The translations under genes were made by a program, and so were the position numbers. Shown one piece after another: positions 8,165 through 20,160 of a stretch of DNA of 64,000 nucleotides (the stretch's first letter is position 1; each line of letters opens with the position of its first letter). The DNA comes from Aphelocoma coerulescens (Eukaryota; Chordata; Aves; Passeriformes; Corvidae). The notes beneath the pieces are model-generated. The model was not told the origin of the DNA, made no database searches, and saw only the letters and a program-made list of their open reading frames with translations. Location: NCBI RefSeq assembly GCF_041296385.1, contig NW_027184085.1:1432501-1496500 (forward strand), read 5' to 3'.

Positions 8165-10785
8165 AGTGTTGGATCTTTATATTCACTGGGAATCTGCATT
8201 CCTGTTCTATTTAAAACTTCACTGAAATCAGGACAGTTACAGGAGCCTAAAGTCAGCCTCAAACAGGTTTATCCTGTCCTGTCAGTTGAACTGCACCCCA
8301 GCCTCCACTGACTTTAATTAGGTTCCCATCGATCAGAGTGGGAATTTAGCACATATGTAGATTCCTGTTTAGATGTCTAATTTTACACAGTTTAATTGCA
8401 AAATGAATCACACCACTGAACTGCATCATCTGGTGACACATACTTGAACTTTCATGCTGTAGTTGCCTGTCTTAATGTCTCAGGTCCTTTGTTTTCCCAG
8501 TGTACCCCTGTTGATCTATGGTTCACTCAGTCTCATGGGATTATTTCATCCTATTATTATCCTTTTACCTTTCCCACTCTGCTCTGGGATCTAAGCAATA
8601 TTCATACCACACAGCATACCATTAAAAAGTGTTGCTGAAGCTTTACTGCTGGCATTCTGATGGCTGCAGGTTTTCAGTGGATTTGGAGGCAGTGAAAGCA
8701 TCTCTCTTCACAGCTGTTGTGAGTGGCAGTCTTGCGGTATCTTTGCAAATGCATCTTCTCTTTGACTGTCCTGACGTAATGGGAGTACATTCCATGGTTA
8801 GTTCTTCTAGCTGTGTCCCTTTCTACTTTTAAATTAAGGTTCCTATAAAAGAACGAACTCTGATAAACACCAGCTGACAACAGTTTACCTTGTCTGTGAC
8901 AGGTATCTGTCTTCACGGATGTGCTTAGTTATATTTTAAAATCTTTTGTTCTATGTCCTTTTCCAGTGAGAAAGGAAGCCTCTGCTGTGGTGGTTGATTC
9001 TGATCAGATTGAGAGCTTTTGATACCTCAATTTGCATGTATTTGTATTGTTTAAGTAGCCCCAGGTCTGTTTTTCTCTGTCTGTTAGATGTTACTCTTCC
9101 TCCTAAACCATCCTGGTCCAGGCAGAGATCTGGGAGCAGGATTTGCTGCTCAGGAGACCAACACTTACCGAAAATCCACAGTCCGGAGTCTGTAATTGTG
9201 TCACAGCCTGTCCTCTCGGGCAATGGCCTCCAATCCTCTTGGATTGCACCCCCCTAGCTGTAAAAGCTTTTTAACACTCACCCCAGTACATTTATTTATA
9301 AACTATATAAATATGTAACAGTATACTCTGCTGGTATATTGTGTACGTGATAAAACACATGCACAAAAAGAAATTTAAAAGGGTGAGGTAAAGATGAAAG
9401 AAAGGCTATTTTTTACTTTTTAATGTTATTTATTAATGGTACAAAACATATTCTCCTCCTGCATGCCCCCGTTTGGAAATTATTACCGCAGGGCTCTCCC
9501 AGGAGCCCTGGCAAGTCAGTCCAGTAGCAGGTGGATGTACATATAATTTTCTGTTTCTCTTTGCCTGTGGATTTACAACTATTTTGAATGTCCTTCTGAA
9601 ACCTGATACAGACTTGTTTGTATTTTCTTTAGCTCCAAGCAAGGTGCCCCATTCTTTTGGAGGTATGGATTCTCAAACCTTGAGGTATAGGAGCACCTAC
9701 CCTGTCATACATTATTCCAGAGCACTAAAAGGCAGCATTTGTAGCAGCTCTGTGGGCTGGTTGCCATGGCCTGAGGGTACAGGTGTAACAGCTCCTCAGT
9801 AGTAATGTTAACCAGGAGGAGTCCTTTGTGACTAGGTGACAGAGGGGACAAAGCTTGGACCGCTGGAGTCCTGCTGGAATTCATTTCCAGGGAGGGCTAC
9901 CCCTTATCTGAGAAGATACTCAGCCAGTGCTAGCCTGAGGACAGAAAACTGCAATGTCTTAACATTTGCATAAAACACATATCACATCCTCTTTCTTGTG
10001 GTAACATCAGAAGCTTCCCTGTGGGGAATGTTGTTATCCCAGCAGCTTCCTGCTGCAGCCATCAAATGAATAAATAACTGGGGAGGTTCTGTCTTTGGGA
10101 AGTAGCCACATCCAGGCACAGTTTTAATGTTAAGAAGCTTAGGATAGCAAAGTGAGGAAGAAAACCCACCATCTGGGGGAGCAGATGTTTATAGGTTGGT
10201 GTAAAAGCTGCTTTGAAGGAATTATTTTGATGAAATCAAGCAATTACAGGGTTATTTTATATTAAAATTCTAACAATGCTGAACATAATTAACTTCTACT
10301 CCCCCCTGGGAATTCAATATATATCAGATTAGTTTGTAGTCACAGAAAAGAATAACTAGTTCTTTATTCCTTCAATGCTGAGAGAACTTTGAACCCATTG
10401 TGTTAAGGTAATACAGTTATTGCTAATGGTGTAAGATTTCGAATCTTAATAATGGCATGTGTCCCTCACAACATTTGAGAAATATGTTTTTCATGAATGC
10501 TAATTAGTGCTGTGTTCTTTAATCACCACTAACTGCTGCCCAGGAGATGAAAGATGGATTCCAGTGGTAAAACATAAGAGGACCATCCATGATGTAGCAC
10601 ATTTGTTGACCTGCTAGGAGGCAGGGGCACTCCTTGGAATGTGCTGTGGCTCATGGCATGCACACCCCTGTGCTTCTTTCTGCTTTTACTGTTGGGTTAA
10701 ACAGTGGTCAGAAGGTTCCTGTCTCATCCAGGAGGTAGAACAACCATCCCTTTTCACTAGCCTGCACTGAATTACAGCATCTTAT

Positions 10786-11388
10786 CATGGAATGTTTTGG
10801 GTTGGAAGGGACCTTAAAAGTCATCTTTATCATGGGCAAGGACACCTTCCACTGTCCCAGGCTGCTCTCCAAGCCCTGTCCAGCCTGGCCTTGGACACTG
10901 CCAAGGATCCAGGGGCAGCCCCAGCTGCTCTGGGCACCCTGTGCCAGGGCCTCCCCACCCTCACAGACAGCAATTCCTTCCCAATATCCCATCTGTCCCT
11001 GCCCTCTGGCACTGGGAAGCCATTCCCTGTGTCCTGTCCCTCCATGCCTTGTCCCCAGTCCCTCTGCAGCTCTCCTGGAGCCCCTTTAGGCCCTGCCAGG
11101 GGCTCTGAGCTCTCCCTGGAGCCTTCTCTTGTGCAGCTGAGCACCCCCAGCTGTCCCAGGCTGGCTGCAGAGCAGAGGGGCTCCAGCCCTGGAGCATCTG
11201 GGTGGCCTCCTCTGGACTGGCTGCAGCAGCTCCAGGTCCTTGTGCTGTTGTTCCCCAGGGCTGGGGCAGCTCTGCAGGTGGGGTCTCACCTGAGTGGGGC
11301 AGAGGGGCAGAATCCCCCCTCCCCTGGTGCCCACGCTGGGGATCAGCCCAGGGCACGGGGGGTTCAGGGCTGGAGCAGGTTCAGCACA
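10786..11388 (-). mobile_element. CR1 LINE fragment, antisense, ~600 bp
   Basis: The left end is ATGGAATGTTTTGGGTTGGA. It continues through GACACCTTCCACTGTCCCAG, 'GCAATTCCTTCCCAATATCC' and 'CTCCTCTGGACTGGCTGCAG' to 'GGGCTGGAGCAGGTTCAGCA'. It is close in sequence to the sense copy at 41684-42195, indicating a recent subfamily. Confidence 0.92.
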
Positions 11389-12539
11389 TACCAAGAAAAA
11401 TGGAAATGTTTTCTCAGCAATGCTGTCCCTTTCATTGTTGGTGTATAGTGCCCTTCATCTTTCAGCACAGGCTCCATGGCACTGGGTGCTTTAGCCCAGA
11501 GCATGAAGGGAGAGATGCTTTTTTCCCCAGTGAAATGTGAGGCAGCAAGGGTTGAATGCCAACAGGGAGAAAATGTGGTGAGACCTCCGCTCTGAAAATT
11601 AAATAACTACCCTGATAAGGAGAGTGGTAACATCATTGAGGTAGCTGCCTGATGAATATTTAATACTTTTGCTACACAGGATAGTCAGCTAAAGCTTGTG
11701 TAATGTCACAGTATTACACATTGTGCAGGTAACTACTGCTGCCATGAAGTTGTTCACGATTCAGGCTATGATGTCTTCTGATGTCTGCTGTGAATTCTTA
11801 AATAGCTTTGCAATAATCTGTAGAAGATGGTTTCATTCAGCATGAAATTGTGAGGTATCTTTTCACTTCAGAGCATTCACGTGTCTGTCACACATCCTCA
11901 GAGCTTATAGATCCTTCACACTTGCAGGTCTTCACCTTCATCTGCCAGTTTCACATTCTGACTTTATGAAAATCTATATCCTGTTTATAGAACAGAATTA
12001 AAATGCTTGCAGAGTGTTCAAATTAAATAATGTTTGATGGCATGTGTTGATCTCAGTAGTGCTTTGTTTGCAAAAATAAAAGCAGAATCTGCAATTAGTT
12101 CAGTGTTCTTCAACTGAAGATAAATTACCACTTTATGTGCAACTCAGTTGCAGAGAGCAAATGAAAATTGAAATCTGCATTACTTGTTTGACTTTCTGCC
12201 TTCTCCAGGCTTTTATTGTAACTTGTCTGAATTATCCCATAGAACTTCACTTAAAAAAATTAATAATTTCTAGTGGTTCCTGCTCAACTGTGTAACCCAC
12301 ATTTCCATGCTCACAGTATTTTCTGAATATAAATGAGCTTTCAGGTGACTTACAAACCTATTCTAAGTCTTCATTTGAATACAGACCAACCTATGTTTGA
12401 ATAAGTGTAGTCTGCATGTGTTTTATGTGTTAATAAAAGGTATATATACACACACCACCCCCCTCCATGTTCCAGCTACATGGAAAGTGAGTACACATTG
12501 TGTTTATAATGTGTGGATATATTTTGTGTTCATTTACGC

Positions 12540-12852
12540 TCACGGAATATCCCAGGTTGAGAGGCACCCAGCAGGATCATCCAGCCCAGCTCCTGGCCCT
12601 GCACAGACACCCCTACAACCCCACCCTGGGCATCCCTGGCAGCGCTGTCCAAACGCTCCTGGAGCTCTGGCAGCCTCGGGGCCGTGCCCATTCCCTGGGG
12701 AGCCTGGGCAGTGCCCAGCACCCCCTGGGGGAAGAGCCTTTCCCTGATCTCCAACCTAAACCTCCCTGGCACAGCTCCAGCCATTCCCTGGGTCCTGTCC
12801 CTGTCGCGGAGAGCAGAGCTCTCTGCTGCCTCTTCACTTCTCCTTGCGAGGA
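12540..12852 (-). mobile_element. CR1 LINE fragment, antisense
   Basis: The antisense wording GGATCATCCAGCCCAGCTCC, GCAGCGCTGTCCAAACGCTC and 'TTCCCTGGGGAGCCTGGGCA' is present. It mirrors the sense copy at 6052-6276 and therefore belongs to the same CR1 subfamily. It ends about 230 bp before CFAP53 exon 4. Confidence 0.88.
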
Positions 12853-13079
12853 AGTTGATTTAGACTTTTTAAAATGAGTATCAAAACCTGCATCAAATCA
12901 GGCTCTCTGTGGTTCCTTAGGCCTCACAAGGAACCAGTGTCAGACCAGGGGTATAACTTGGCATCCTGAGTTGCTGTCTGTTGAGCAGTGATGAGCTGGG
13001 AGCCTCCATTCACCACACACCTCCGGACCTGCTTATTGTTTTGAAACTTTTTTTTAAAAACTTTTATGTTGCCTTCCAG

Positions 13080-13383
13080 AAACCGATGTGAAGAATATCG
13101 GATACACTGTAAAAAAAGGGGTGAGAAGGAACTGAGTGACTGCCAGCTGGCCCAGCATACTCTGAAGGAGATGCTGAAAAAGGAAGAGAAGATGCAGGAG
13201 CAGAAGTTGGAAGAGATTTGTGAGAAGGAACTGTTGGCTAAGGATCAGGAAGCAGAGCTGAAGGCGCAGGAAGTGGCAGCGCGGATCCGGGAAATGCTGG
13301 ATGTGCGCGATGCCCAGGTGGCCGTGCACGACGCTCGCAGAGAGGAGGAGAAGCAGCTGATCAAAAAGGAGGCTGAATGGCTG
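13080..13383 (+). CDS. CFAP53: CFAP53 exon 4
   Basis: This is the longest coding exon (304 nt). Its acceptor is GCCTTCCAG and its donor is CTG|GTAATC, phase 0. It encodes residues ~179-280: NRCEEYRIHCKKRGEKEL (human has RERCEELR here), then the helical ELSDCQLAQHTLKEMLKKEE and the segment ARIREMLDVRDAQVAVHD, ending KKEAEWL. The family's charged pattern with few aromatics is retained. The codon choice is GC-richer near the 3' half (GCGCGGATCCGG) than in the rest of the gene. Confidence 0.95.
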
Positions 13384-16184
13384 GTAATCTTCGTAGCATT
13401 CTGCATTCAGGCTTGTGCAGAAGGCCCTTTTGATGACAGGCTTACTAGACATTTAGACTAATCCATACCTTATTTGTATCTTCACTGATTCCATTAGTGT
13501 CTGAGCCTGTCCTGTTAAGGTAAGCCTCTTTTCCAGAGCTGTGGCAAAGGCCTTCCCGTTTACATAGGGAAATACATCTTTTGAAACTTGGCACTCTAAA
13601 GGGTTTTGGCACTCAGAGTCTCTCAGAGCTGTTGTGGGAAATGGAAACATTTTTAAGCTTTTGCCAGACATCTTTGTCATTTTCTGATTTCCAGTTTCCT
13701 GCAGGATAGCAGGGGAGTCTTGTGTCCCAGCTGAAATACTTATTTTACATATTTTTTTAAACAAATTAGTAAGCAGCACCTAAGCTCTCTCACCTAATAG
13801 ACCTGACTGCTGTTGAGCTCACATCACAGGAGGCATTTGGCTACTTTGGCCCAGCTGTTTGGCCACTACCCACTTTTTTCATCATCCCTTTCCATCTCTC
13901 TTGCTGTTTTGCTGGCTTTAGTGGCGCTTGCTAGTTCAGTATTCTGTGTTGACTTTGAGTTATGGGAGGCCATTTAGCTCAGACTCAGTCTTCATTTTGC
14001 AGCTATTTGCATGTAGAGGCTGAAGGATCACGCAGGATACTCTGTTAGACACTGGAAGCTGATGCTGGTGTCATATATACTTCCCTATTTTATAAAAATT
14101 AAGGCAATAATGGATCTAAAGCTCTGAAGATGCTGGCTGTGAAATTGTGGAGTCCTTATTCCAAGCTAGACTGTAATGTTTTGCTTATTTAAAAACATGC
14201 AGAATAGAATTATTTTCTTGTAACAACTTCTAAGGCACTGCCAAACCTCCCAGGCAAAGAATGCTGTTCCTTAACTGGCCTTTTCAGAAAAACGCTATTA
14301 GAATAGAAGACTCCGTATCTTCCCCTGGGGAAGCTGCCTGGGGCTCTGTCAAGGAGATACATTTCTGGTGAAGTGGTTGAGTCTCTGAAAAAAAAAGCTT
14401 TCTTTGAAGGAGAGTTTCTGTATGGAAAATGGGATGTAATCCTTCCTCAGCAGAAGAGGAATGTGGCAGATGGCCTTGTTAGAAGTTTTTTGTTGCAGAC
14501 TGGTAACCCCTAATGACCAGGAGTTTCATCTGGGTGAATGGACAGCTAAGTGTCCCTGTGCATAAAGGTTTCTCCTGGTTGTTGCAGTGAAAATAGAATA
14601 TTTAGTGAAGGAAAACTTGCACCTTTGGCACGATAGACCGTAGGTGTGCACCAGGGTATCTCAGAAATGGATGACAAAACAGAGACAGCAATTTTAGCAT
14701 TAGCTATGTTACCTATATTAGCTGCCTTCCTCCTTTGTCTTATTTTTCTCTTAAAGAACTGTGATTTCTGGGAAAGTGATTGACTTCATTTTATCCTGAC
14801 TGTAGTTTCATGAGTTTCTGCCACAGCACTTTGGCCCTGGCTTGCAGAGGGGTGGTTGGTAACCATTTCTTCTACATTTGCAATGTTGTGTTACCCCAAG
14901 GAATAAACTTTGACTGACCCCATCCTTGGCTGCTCTCATAAAGCTTCACTGATGTCAGAATTCAGCCAAGGACATGGGCCAACTTGCACAGCAGACTGCT
15001 AACTATTTCTGCTTTATTTCCACCTTTACTGTTCAAAGCCTTTTGGGTTACTAATTCTATTCCTCAAATTATATATATATTGAGTTTCAAAGCTGTTTTA
15101 CCAGCTTCTGAAAGTGAATTTGACAGTTCAGGCAGATATAAAGTCAGCCTTGGCTCTGAAATACTGCAAGAATCTGTGGGTGCTTTATGTCCAGCATAAA
15201 AAGGGATGTTCCTTAGGGAGTGCAGCTTCTGCTTCCATATGGGGAAGATTTGACATGCTGTTTATGACAAACCTGCTGATGCATTTTAGAAGACTCATTC
15301 ACGTTACAAAAGAGACATTTAATTTAAAAACAGGTTAACAAAAAACTGTGTGCCTTTGAGACAGCTGAAGCGTGATTTCTGAGATGATATAATGTCAGTG
15401 ATGGTCACGTGCCATGTTATGACTATGTTTCAGTGCAGTTGTGCTTGTACACTTACTCAATTGCAAGATGTCTAGAAATTACACTCATAAATTATTTACT
15501 GATGCTATTTTTGAATTTTTGGGGGCTAAATAATCTTGAATATACACATACCTATCGAGGCATCTCAAATATGTGTTTCCAATTTGTCATTGTTTCTTTT
15601 TTAAGAACTCAGTTTCACTGCACATTTTTCCAATATAAAGTAGAATATAAAGTTCTTTCCAATATGAAGTGGAATATTTGAAACTGTGGAAATTCAGTAA
15701 CTGCCCATCAGGATACAAGGATCCAATCACTGACTTGGTGCAGCCTTGTGTCCAGCAGAGATGCAGTGCTCAGAACACCCAGCGCAGGCACAGGACAGAC
15801 AATATCTACGGAAACCGCAGGAATACGTGGCTCTGTTATTTGTTAGTGCTTATGGCTGTGTAGGGAGGCTTGGAAATAGATCACACGTGCTGCAGTGATA
15901 CTGACTTCCCTCAAGAGATGACTCTATCTGCCTGAAACATTTGGAAAACATCAGGGACAATACAGTTTTTGTATTGAAGTGCATATGATAATTACAGATG
16001 AAAATCCTGAATTCTAAGGAGTGATACGCTAAAATGTTCAGGCTTTAACAGGTCTAGTGAATGACACTAATTCTGTGTTGTCAGTAAGGCTTTGCTCCTC
16101 AGTGTTTCAATAAACTAACTCTAGCCACTACTTAGGTTGAAGTTGTGCAGTGATTTTACAAGCTAGCTACTTTTGTCCTTGTAG
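13384..16184 (+). other. CFAP53: CFAP53 intron 4
   Basis: The donor is GTAATC and the acceptor is CCTTGTAG. It is 2.8 kb of AT-rich sequence without any CR1 or LTR fragment that I recognise, an unusually repeat-poor stretch for this window. A short ATATATATAT tract lies at about 15071-15080. Confidence 0.8.
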
Positions 16185-16403
16185 GAAGAAGAACTGCACC
16201 AGTTTAGGAAAGAAAATGAAGAGCTTGAAAGGAAGAAGCAACATCAGCAGAAGGAATGCAGGGAGATATGGCTCAAAGCAGCACGGGACAAGAAGAATCG
16301 TCTTGATGCAGAAAAGCAAACTGAACTTGCTGTAGAGAAAAAAATCTTGGAAGAAGATTTTCAGGACCCCGACAGGGAATATGAGAAAATAAAAAAAAAA
16401 AAA
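16185..16403 (+). CDS. CFAP53: CFAP53 exon 5, ending in a 13-A run
   Basis: The exon has 73 codons, phase 0 at both ends. It encodes residues ~281-353: EEELHQFRKENEELERKK, then KAARDKKNRLDAEKQTEL, then EEDFQDPDREYEKIKKKK. The last 13 bases (16391-16403) are all A and run directly into the donor GTAAGG, encoding the end of Ile plus four Lys. A slippage of one base would shift the frame of the remaining three exons. The frame is intact in this assembly. Confidence 0.93.
16391..16403 (+). repeat. A13 homopolymer in coding sequence at splice donor
   Basis: Thirteen consecutive A residues end the exon, with the donor GTAAGG following immediately. Both base count and frame depend on accurate sequencing here. 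Confidence 0.9.
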
Positions 16404-17450
16404 GTAAGGTGTTCAGTTGTGAAAGTGTAGGGCGATACCTCATCTAGACTAGTTCTGTGGCCCTGTGAACTGCACAGTGTAACAGAGAGCAGACACAAAC
16501 CCTTTTCTCTGGATGAGATAGTTCTTTTGTTGAACAGCTTGTTACCTCTCCTCCTGCCAGTGCTCTGCACCTTTGCAGAAGCCCACTAGCTGTTAAAACC
16601 ACAGCACTTTAAAACCTGCTTTGCAATCGGCAAGGCTACCAGGCTGGATAAATGAAGTGGGGGCTGTCAGGAAATCTTGGCATTGTGTCCCTCCATGCTG
16701 ATTTCGTTGTGTATAAATCACCTGAGCTTTATCATCCTTACACGGCATGGACATAATAGAGGCTGGAAAACTATTTTTTGTTTCATGGACCTGATGTAGT
16801 AAGTATTTGTAACTGCAGAAGAAAGGAAATATTTAACTTACTGTAATTAATTAGTACTAAAAAGCTTTTAAATATTAATAACTATATATAGATAGATGCA
16901 AACTTTCATGTTGTATTTCTTGAAGATGCCATGAATGAATGGATGTGTCTGTCATTTTCTGAAGTTAAAACAAGTAGATTGCCCAACTTCAGCGTGCAAA
17001 TGAGTCTCAGGATCTTTAGGACACAGCAGAGAGCTGCATCCATTGCTCTGCTTGAGGTGTTTAGAACCTCATGTAGGTTAGGAAAGTTGTATCAACTCAA
17101 TGTAAGACTTTGCTGCAGAATTAGAGGCGGTGATATTTATTGTATTTATTGGATCCCAAGGCTTCTAACGCAGGTGATAGTGGAGTAGCCTGATCAGCTA
17201 TGGAAAATCTCTAAAATGGGTGTGTTGTAGGCAGCTGAGCTGCTATGGGGAAAGGGATCACTCTATTCTGTTCACGTGCTGTCGTCTGGCTAGGTAGAGG
17301 ACTCTGAGCAGTTCTTTCCCATGGCAGGTTTTGGAATGGAGCTCTGGGCTCTTAGCTCCCACACTGGCTGGGAACCACCACTTCTCTTCAGGTTTTGAAA
17401 GGCTTTTTAAACTAATTTACTCAGATCTGCAAATGTCTGTGTGTTTGCAG
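16404..17450 (+). other. CFAP53: CFAP53 intron 5
   Basis: The intron has a GTAAGG donor and a GTGTTTGCAG acceptor. It is about 1 kb, with an AT-rich centre around 16850-16900 (TATATATAGATAGATGC). No repeat family or gene is recognised. Confidence 0.8.
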
Positions 17451-17667
17451 CAAGCGCTGTTAAAGGAGCAACTTACATACCTGGAACATATGGCTGAACA
17501 GCTGAGGAAGGAGAAGGAGCGAGAAAGAGAAGACGAAAAGCTCTTCAAGGAAGAGAGGGATCAGGTTTGGGCCGAGAAGGTTGAGAAAATGAAACTAGAG
17601 AGGGAGGCTCGATTTCAGCTGCTGAGAGATGTCATGAACACAAGAGAGCTGCAGATGGAGGAGAAGT
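17451..17667 (+). CDS. CFAP53: CFAP53 exon 6
   Basis: It encodes residues ~354-426: QALLKEQLTYLEHMAEQL, a Lys/Glu run, then RDQVWAEKVEKMKLEREARFQLLRDVMNTRELQMEEK. The segment EREARFQLLRDVMNTR corresponds to the human EKEARRQLVDEVMCTR, the best anchor for the gene assignment. The donor is AAGT|GTAAGT, phase 1, a consensus site. Confidence 0.95.
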
Positions 17668-18100
17668 GTAAGTGGTCGAACACGTGTCTGGGCAGAGGCA
17701 GTACAGCACCCTGCTGCTGGGAACAGCATCTGGCCCAGCACACACAGGCTGTGTGATAGAGTGGACAACGTGATCCTCCCTGAACCTGTTCCCAAAATTC
17801 ACTCCTACACTAATTTCCTATTGCCATCACCAAAGCAAAGCCTAGTAAAGTACTGCATGGGCAAACGGTCGTTATTATTAACTATATTATTATGAAGTCC
17901 TGAATGTGAAAACTTTCCAGTTCTGAGTGGATGAAAAACAAATAAGCTGAGAATACACTTGCTGTTGTTTGTGTGGTTCTTCAGAAGCAAAAAACCTCAA
18001 GCTTGCTATTTAGGCTACTTAGCCCAAATGCAGTCTCACTCTCCCTTCAAGCTTAGCAGTACTGTTACCTTCTAAAAGTATTTTTGGTTTTGTTTTCCAG
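17668..18100 (+). other. CFAP53: CFAP53 intron 6
   Basis: A 433-bp intron with a consensus GTAAGT donor and the acceptor TGTTTTCCAG. No repeats are recognised. Confidence 0.85.
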
Positions 18101-18203
18101 TGCAGAAAAAAGCAGAGAGGCAAATAGAGATTGCTGAAGAGAAGAATGCAGTGGCTAAAGCACTCAGAGAATTTGAACATGAAGAAGAAGAAAAACGTAA
18201 AAG
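18101..18203 (+). CDS. CFAP53: CFAP53 exon 7
   Basis: A short 103-nt exon, phase 1 in and phase 2 out. It encodes QKKAERQIEIAEEKNAVAKALREFEHEEEEKRKR, pure coiled coil. Two donors are possible: CGTAAA at 18197 and AG|GTATTT at 18204. Only the second preserves the frame into exon 8, and it also has the better exon-side AG, so it was chosen. Confidence 0.92.
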
Positions 18204-19591
18204 GTATTTTTCTTCTATGTCATTGGTTCATTTCTTTGCAGATCAATCTTTTAAACTTGTCAGCAAGCTGTTTCTTTTTTTCTGATAACTCTGACTGGGT
18301 GGACTTCCTTCTATTTAGAGAGACTTTACCACCATACACCTTATCAGTTCCAAACTGCTCAACAGCAGACCTGTAATACTGCAGTTGGTATTAAGTCATT
18401 AATTCTGACCTCAGAAAACAGTGTTACATATCCTTGTGTTGGTCTTTTTGGATCATCATGGGACTTATATCAATCATATTTACTGAGCACATCGCCTCAT
18501 ACTCTGAGCTGTTGTTACGAGTGGCAGAGGTTTGGGGAGGAGGGTTAATGAAAGGTTTGTTTGTTCCTGCCCCAGGAGAACTAGTGTGTCCGGGGTTATT
18601 GCTAAACTCCACCCGCAGACATCCCTTGAACAATCCTGTGTCAACCACCAAAACACCAGGCTGCAGCACATAACCCGGCTGCATGGGGCTCTCCGTGCCT
18701 CTGGATCAGCAGATCCTTACACGCAGTAGCTGGAATGTTCCTCTGGGTGTCATGCAAAGCCTTGGGCAAAGTGCCTTATCTCACTTACTACTCTTTTGTA
18801 CTCCTGCCCTTTCTCCACTCTTGTCCGGGGGATACAAGGAGCTCCTTCCCGAGCCGGTATCTGTTGTATTCTCTGAGGGCTTTATTGGGAACAATCTCCT
18901 GCCTGTGGCAGAAATGTCACTCTTGTGAAGGAAACACACTGGGCTCCGGCTGGGATATGCTCCACTTAGCAGAGATGGCACTCAGCAGTGTCAGGAAGGG
19001 TTTGTGGCTCAGCTCCGTTGAGTTAGTGCACAGGTCCTGACTACTTTGTTGGCATTTAAGTGTCTGTGCGACTCCTGCTCCAGAAGGGCCTGAACATCTA
19101 AGACTTCCTCTGCTTCTCCAGAGGGTAGTAAAAGCAGTACACAACTCCTGAGGTGGAATGGAAGGTTGATTTCTTCTGACAGCCACTTCCAGGAATATCA
19201 GTGCAGCAGGGACTTGTTCTTGTCAGGAGGGTGAGGATGGGTGTCACTAGCAGCACTGAGCCCGAGCCAGGGACGGACGGAGTCCAGCACTATTATCCTC
19301 TGTCCTCTCACTGTTGCTGTGAGGAGCAGAAAAGGCATGCTGATTACAGGGAGTTGTTCTTTCTGGTCAAGCACCAGTTTTACAGTCTGCTTTATAGGAT
19401 ACAACAGAATGCAGTTAATTCTCTGAAGAACATAAGGTTAGCACATAGCATTTGGTTAATAGTGGCAGTTATTCTCAACAGCTAAAAGGGGCTTTGAATG
19501 GTTCTTTAGTCTAAGCTCGAATGCTAACAGATTACATAATGATAATAATTACCCACACCACTTAAATAACCTATTCATTTGGCATTTCCAG
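18204..19591 (+). other. CFAP53: CFAP53 intron 7
   Basis: A 1.4-kb intron with donor GTATTT and acceptor GGCATTTCCAG. No CR1 or LTR is recognised and no open frame is convincing. Confidence 0.85.
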
Positions 19592-19814
19592 AAAAATACA
19601 GAAGGCCAAAGAATACCGAGACCAGCTCACAACTCAAATTGCCTATCAACAGTGGCTCCACAAAGTTGAGGAAGATGAGAGGAAGAAAGAACATGAATCA
19701 AATATGGAAGCAGAGAGAGAGTACCAAGAAAGGGTACAGTTCATTCTGTCAATGCCCAATGAGTCCATAGTAAAGCCCCCCACTACGAAGAAAGCACTGA
19801 TGCCTGACTCTTGA
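19592..19814 (+). CDS. CFAP53: CFAP53 exon 8 (terminal, stop TGA)
   Basis: It encodes the last ~73 residues: KIQKAKEYRDQLTTQIAYQQWLHKVEEDE, aligned with human EYRKQLQMQIAYQQ. A final helix follows, then a short uncharged tail KPPTTKKALMPDS before TGA at 19812-19814. The human tail is also Pro-containing (ending KLPP) but differs in wording, as is normal for this part of the family. Confidence 0.95.
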
Positions 19815-20160
19815 GGGCATCACTCACTATGATATTTTAGCTCACTCAGTTGCCTTTAGAAACATTTTCTTAGGATGCTTACACCTGACTTGAGTTGGAA
19901 GAATTGTCTCCACTATGATACTCATAACATTTAATTGGAAATTACAAGAAACACAGTATTTTAAATTTTATTTTTCCCCCATGGATTTTTTTTTGACAAA
20001 TCTGATCCAATCCAAAGTGCTTGACATTCTAATTCAAGAATACTGTCTGCCCTCTGCAATATGATAGTGAATTATTATGACATAAATAATGCACAGGCAT
20101 TCATTAAAATCTGCACAAAGAAAATTTGTAGAGAACTTTGAGCAAACCTTTATTAAAATG
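19815..20160 (+). promoter_or_regulatory. CFAP53: Probable CFAP53 3'UTR with variant polyadenylation signals
   Basis: AT-rich sequence follows the stop codon. There is no canonical AATAAA. ATTAAA occurs at 20103-20108 and 20152-20157, and either could direct cleavage. The UTR end is inference. Confidence 0.4.

Larger units (their letters stand above)
6812..13079 (+). other. CFAP53: CFAP53 intron 3
   Basis: This is the largest CFAP53 intron (6.3 kb), with donor GTATTG and acceptor GCCTTCCAG. It contains a probable antisense solo LTR (7706-8122), a 10-bp-arm palindrome next to it (8141-8164), and antisense CR1s at 10786-11388 and 12540-12852. The stretches 8165-10785 and 11389-12539 are AT-rich and show no gene or repeat that I recognise. 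Confidence 0.85.
2510..19814 (+). other. CFAP53: CFAP53 gene, complete coding region in 8 exons
   Basis: Cilia and flagella associated protein 53 (CCDC11) is a coiled-coil protein of the trichohyalin-plectin-homology type. In other vertebrates it is a microtubule inner protein of axonemal doublets and centriolar satellites, needed for motile cilia and left-right patterning; human loss causes heterotaxy. The eight exons here (129, 230, 177, 304, 219, 217, 103 and 223 nt) sum to 1602 nt: 533 codons plus a stop, against 514 residues in human. Every junction is GT-AG and phase-compatible (phases 0,2,2,0,0,1,2). The protein is almost entirely Glu/Lys/Arg/Gln-rich helix after residue ~50. Assignment rests on remembered human CFAP53 wording, including the motif REV-G near the N-terminus, RNRCEEYR-like residues in exon 4 and QIAYQQ in the last exon. 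MYO5B downstream matches the known neighbourhood. Confidence 0.95.

Noticed and set aside
18197..18202. Alternative donor (CGTAAA) for CFAP53 exon 7
   Set aside because: Using it would break the frame into exon 8, while the donor at 18204 keeps it.
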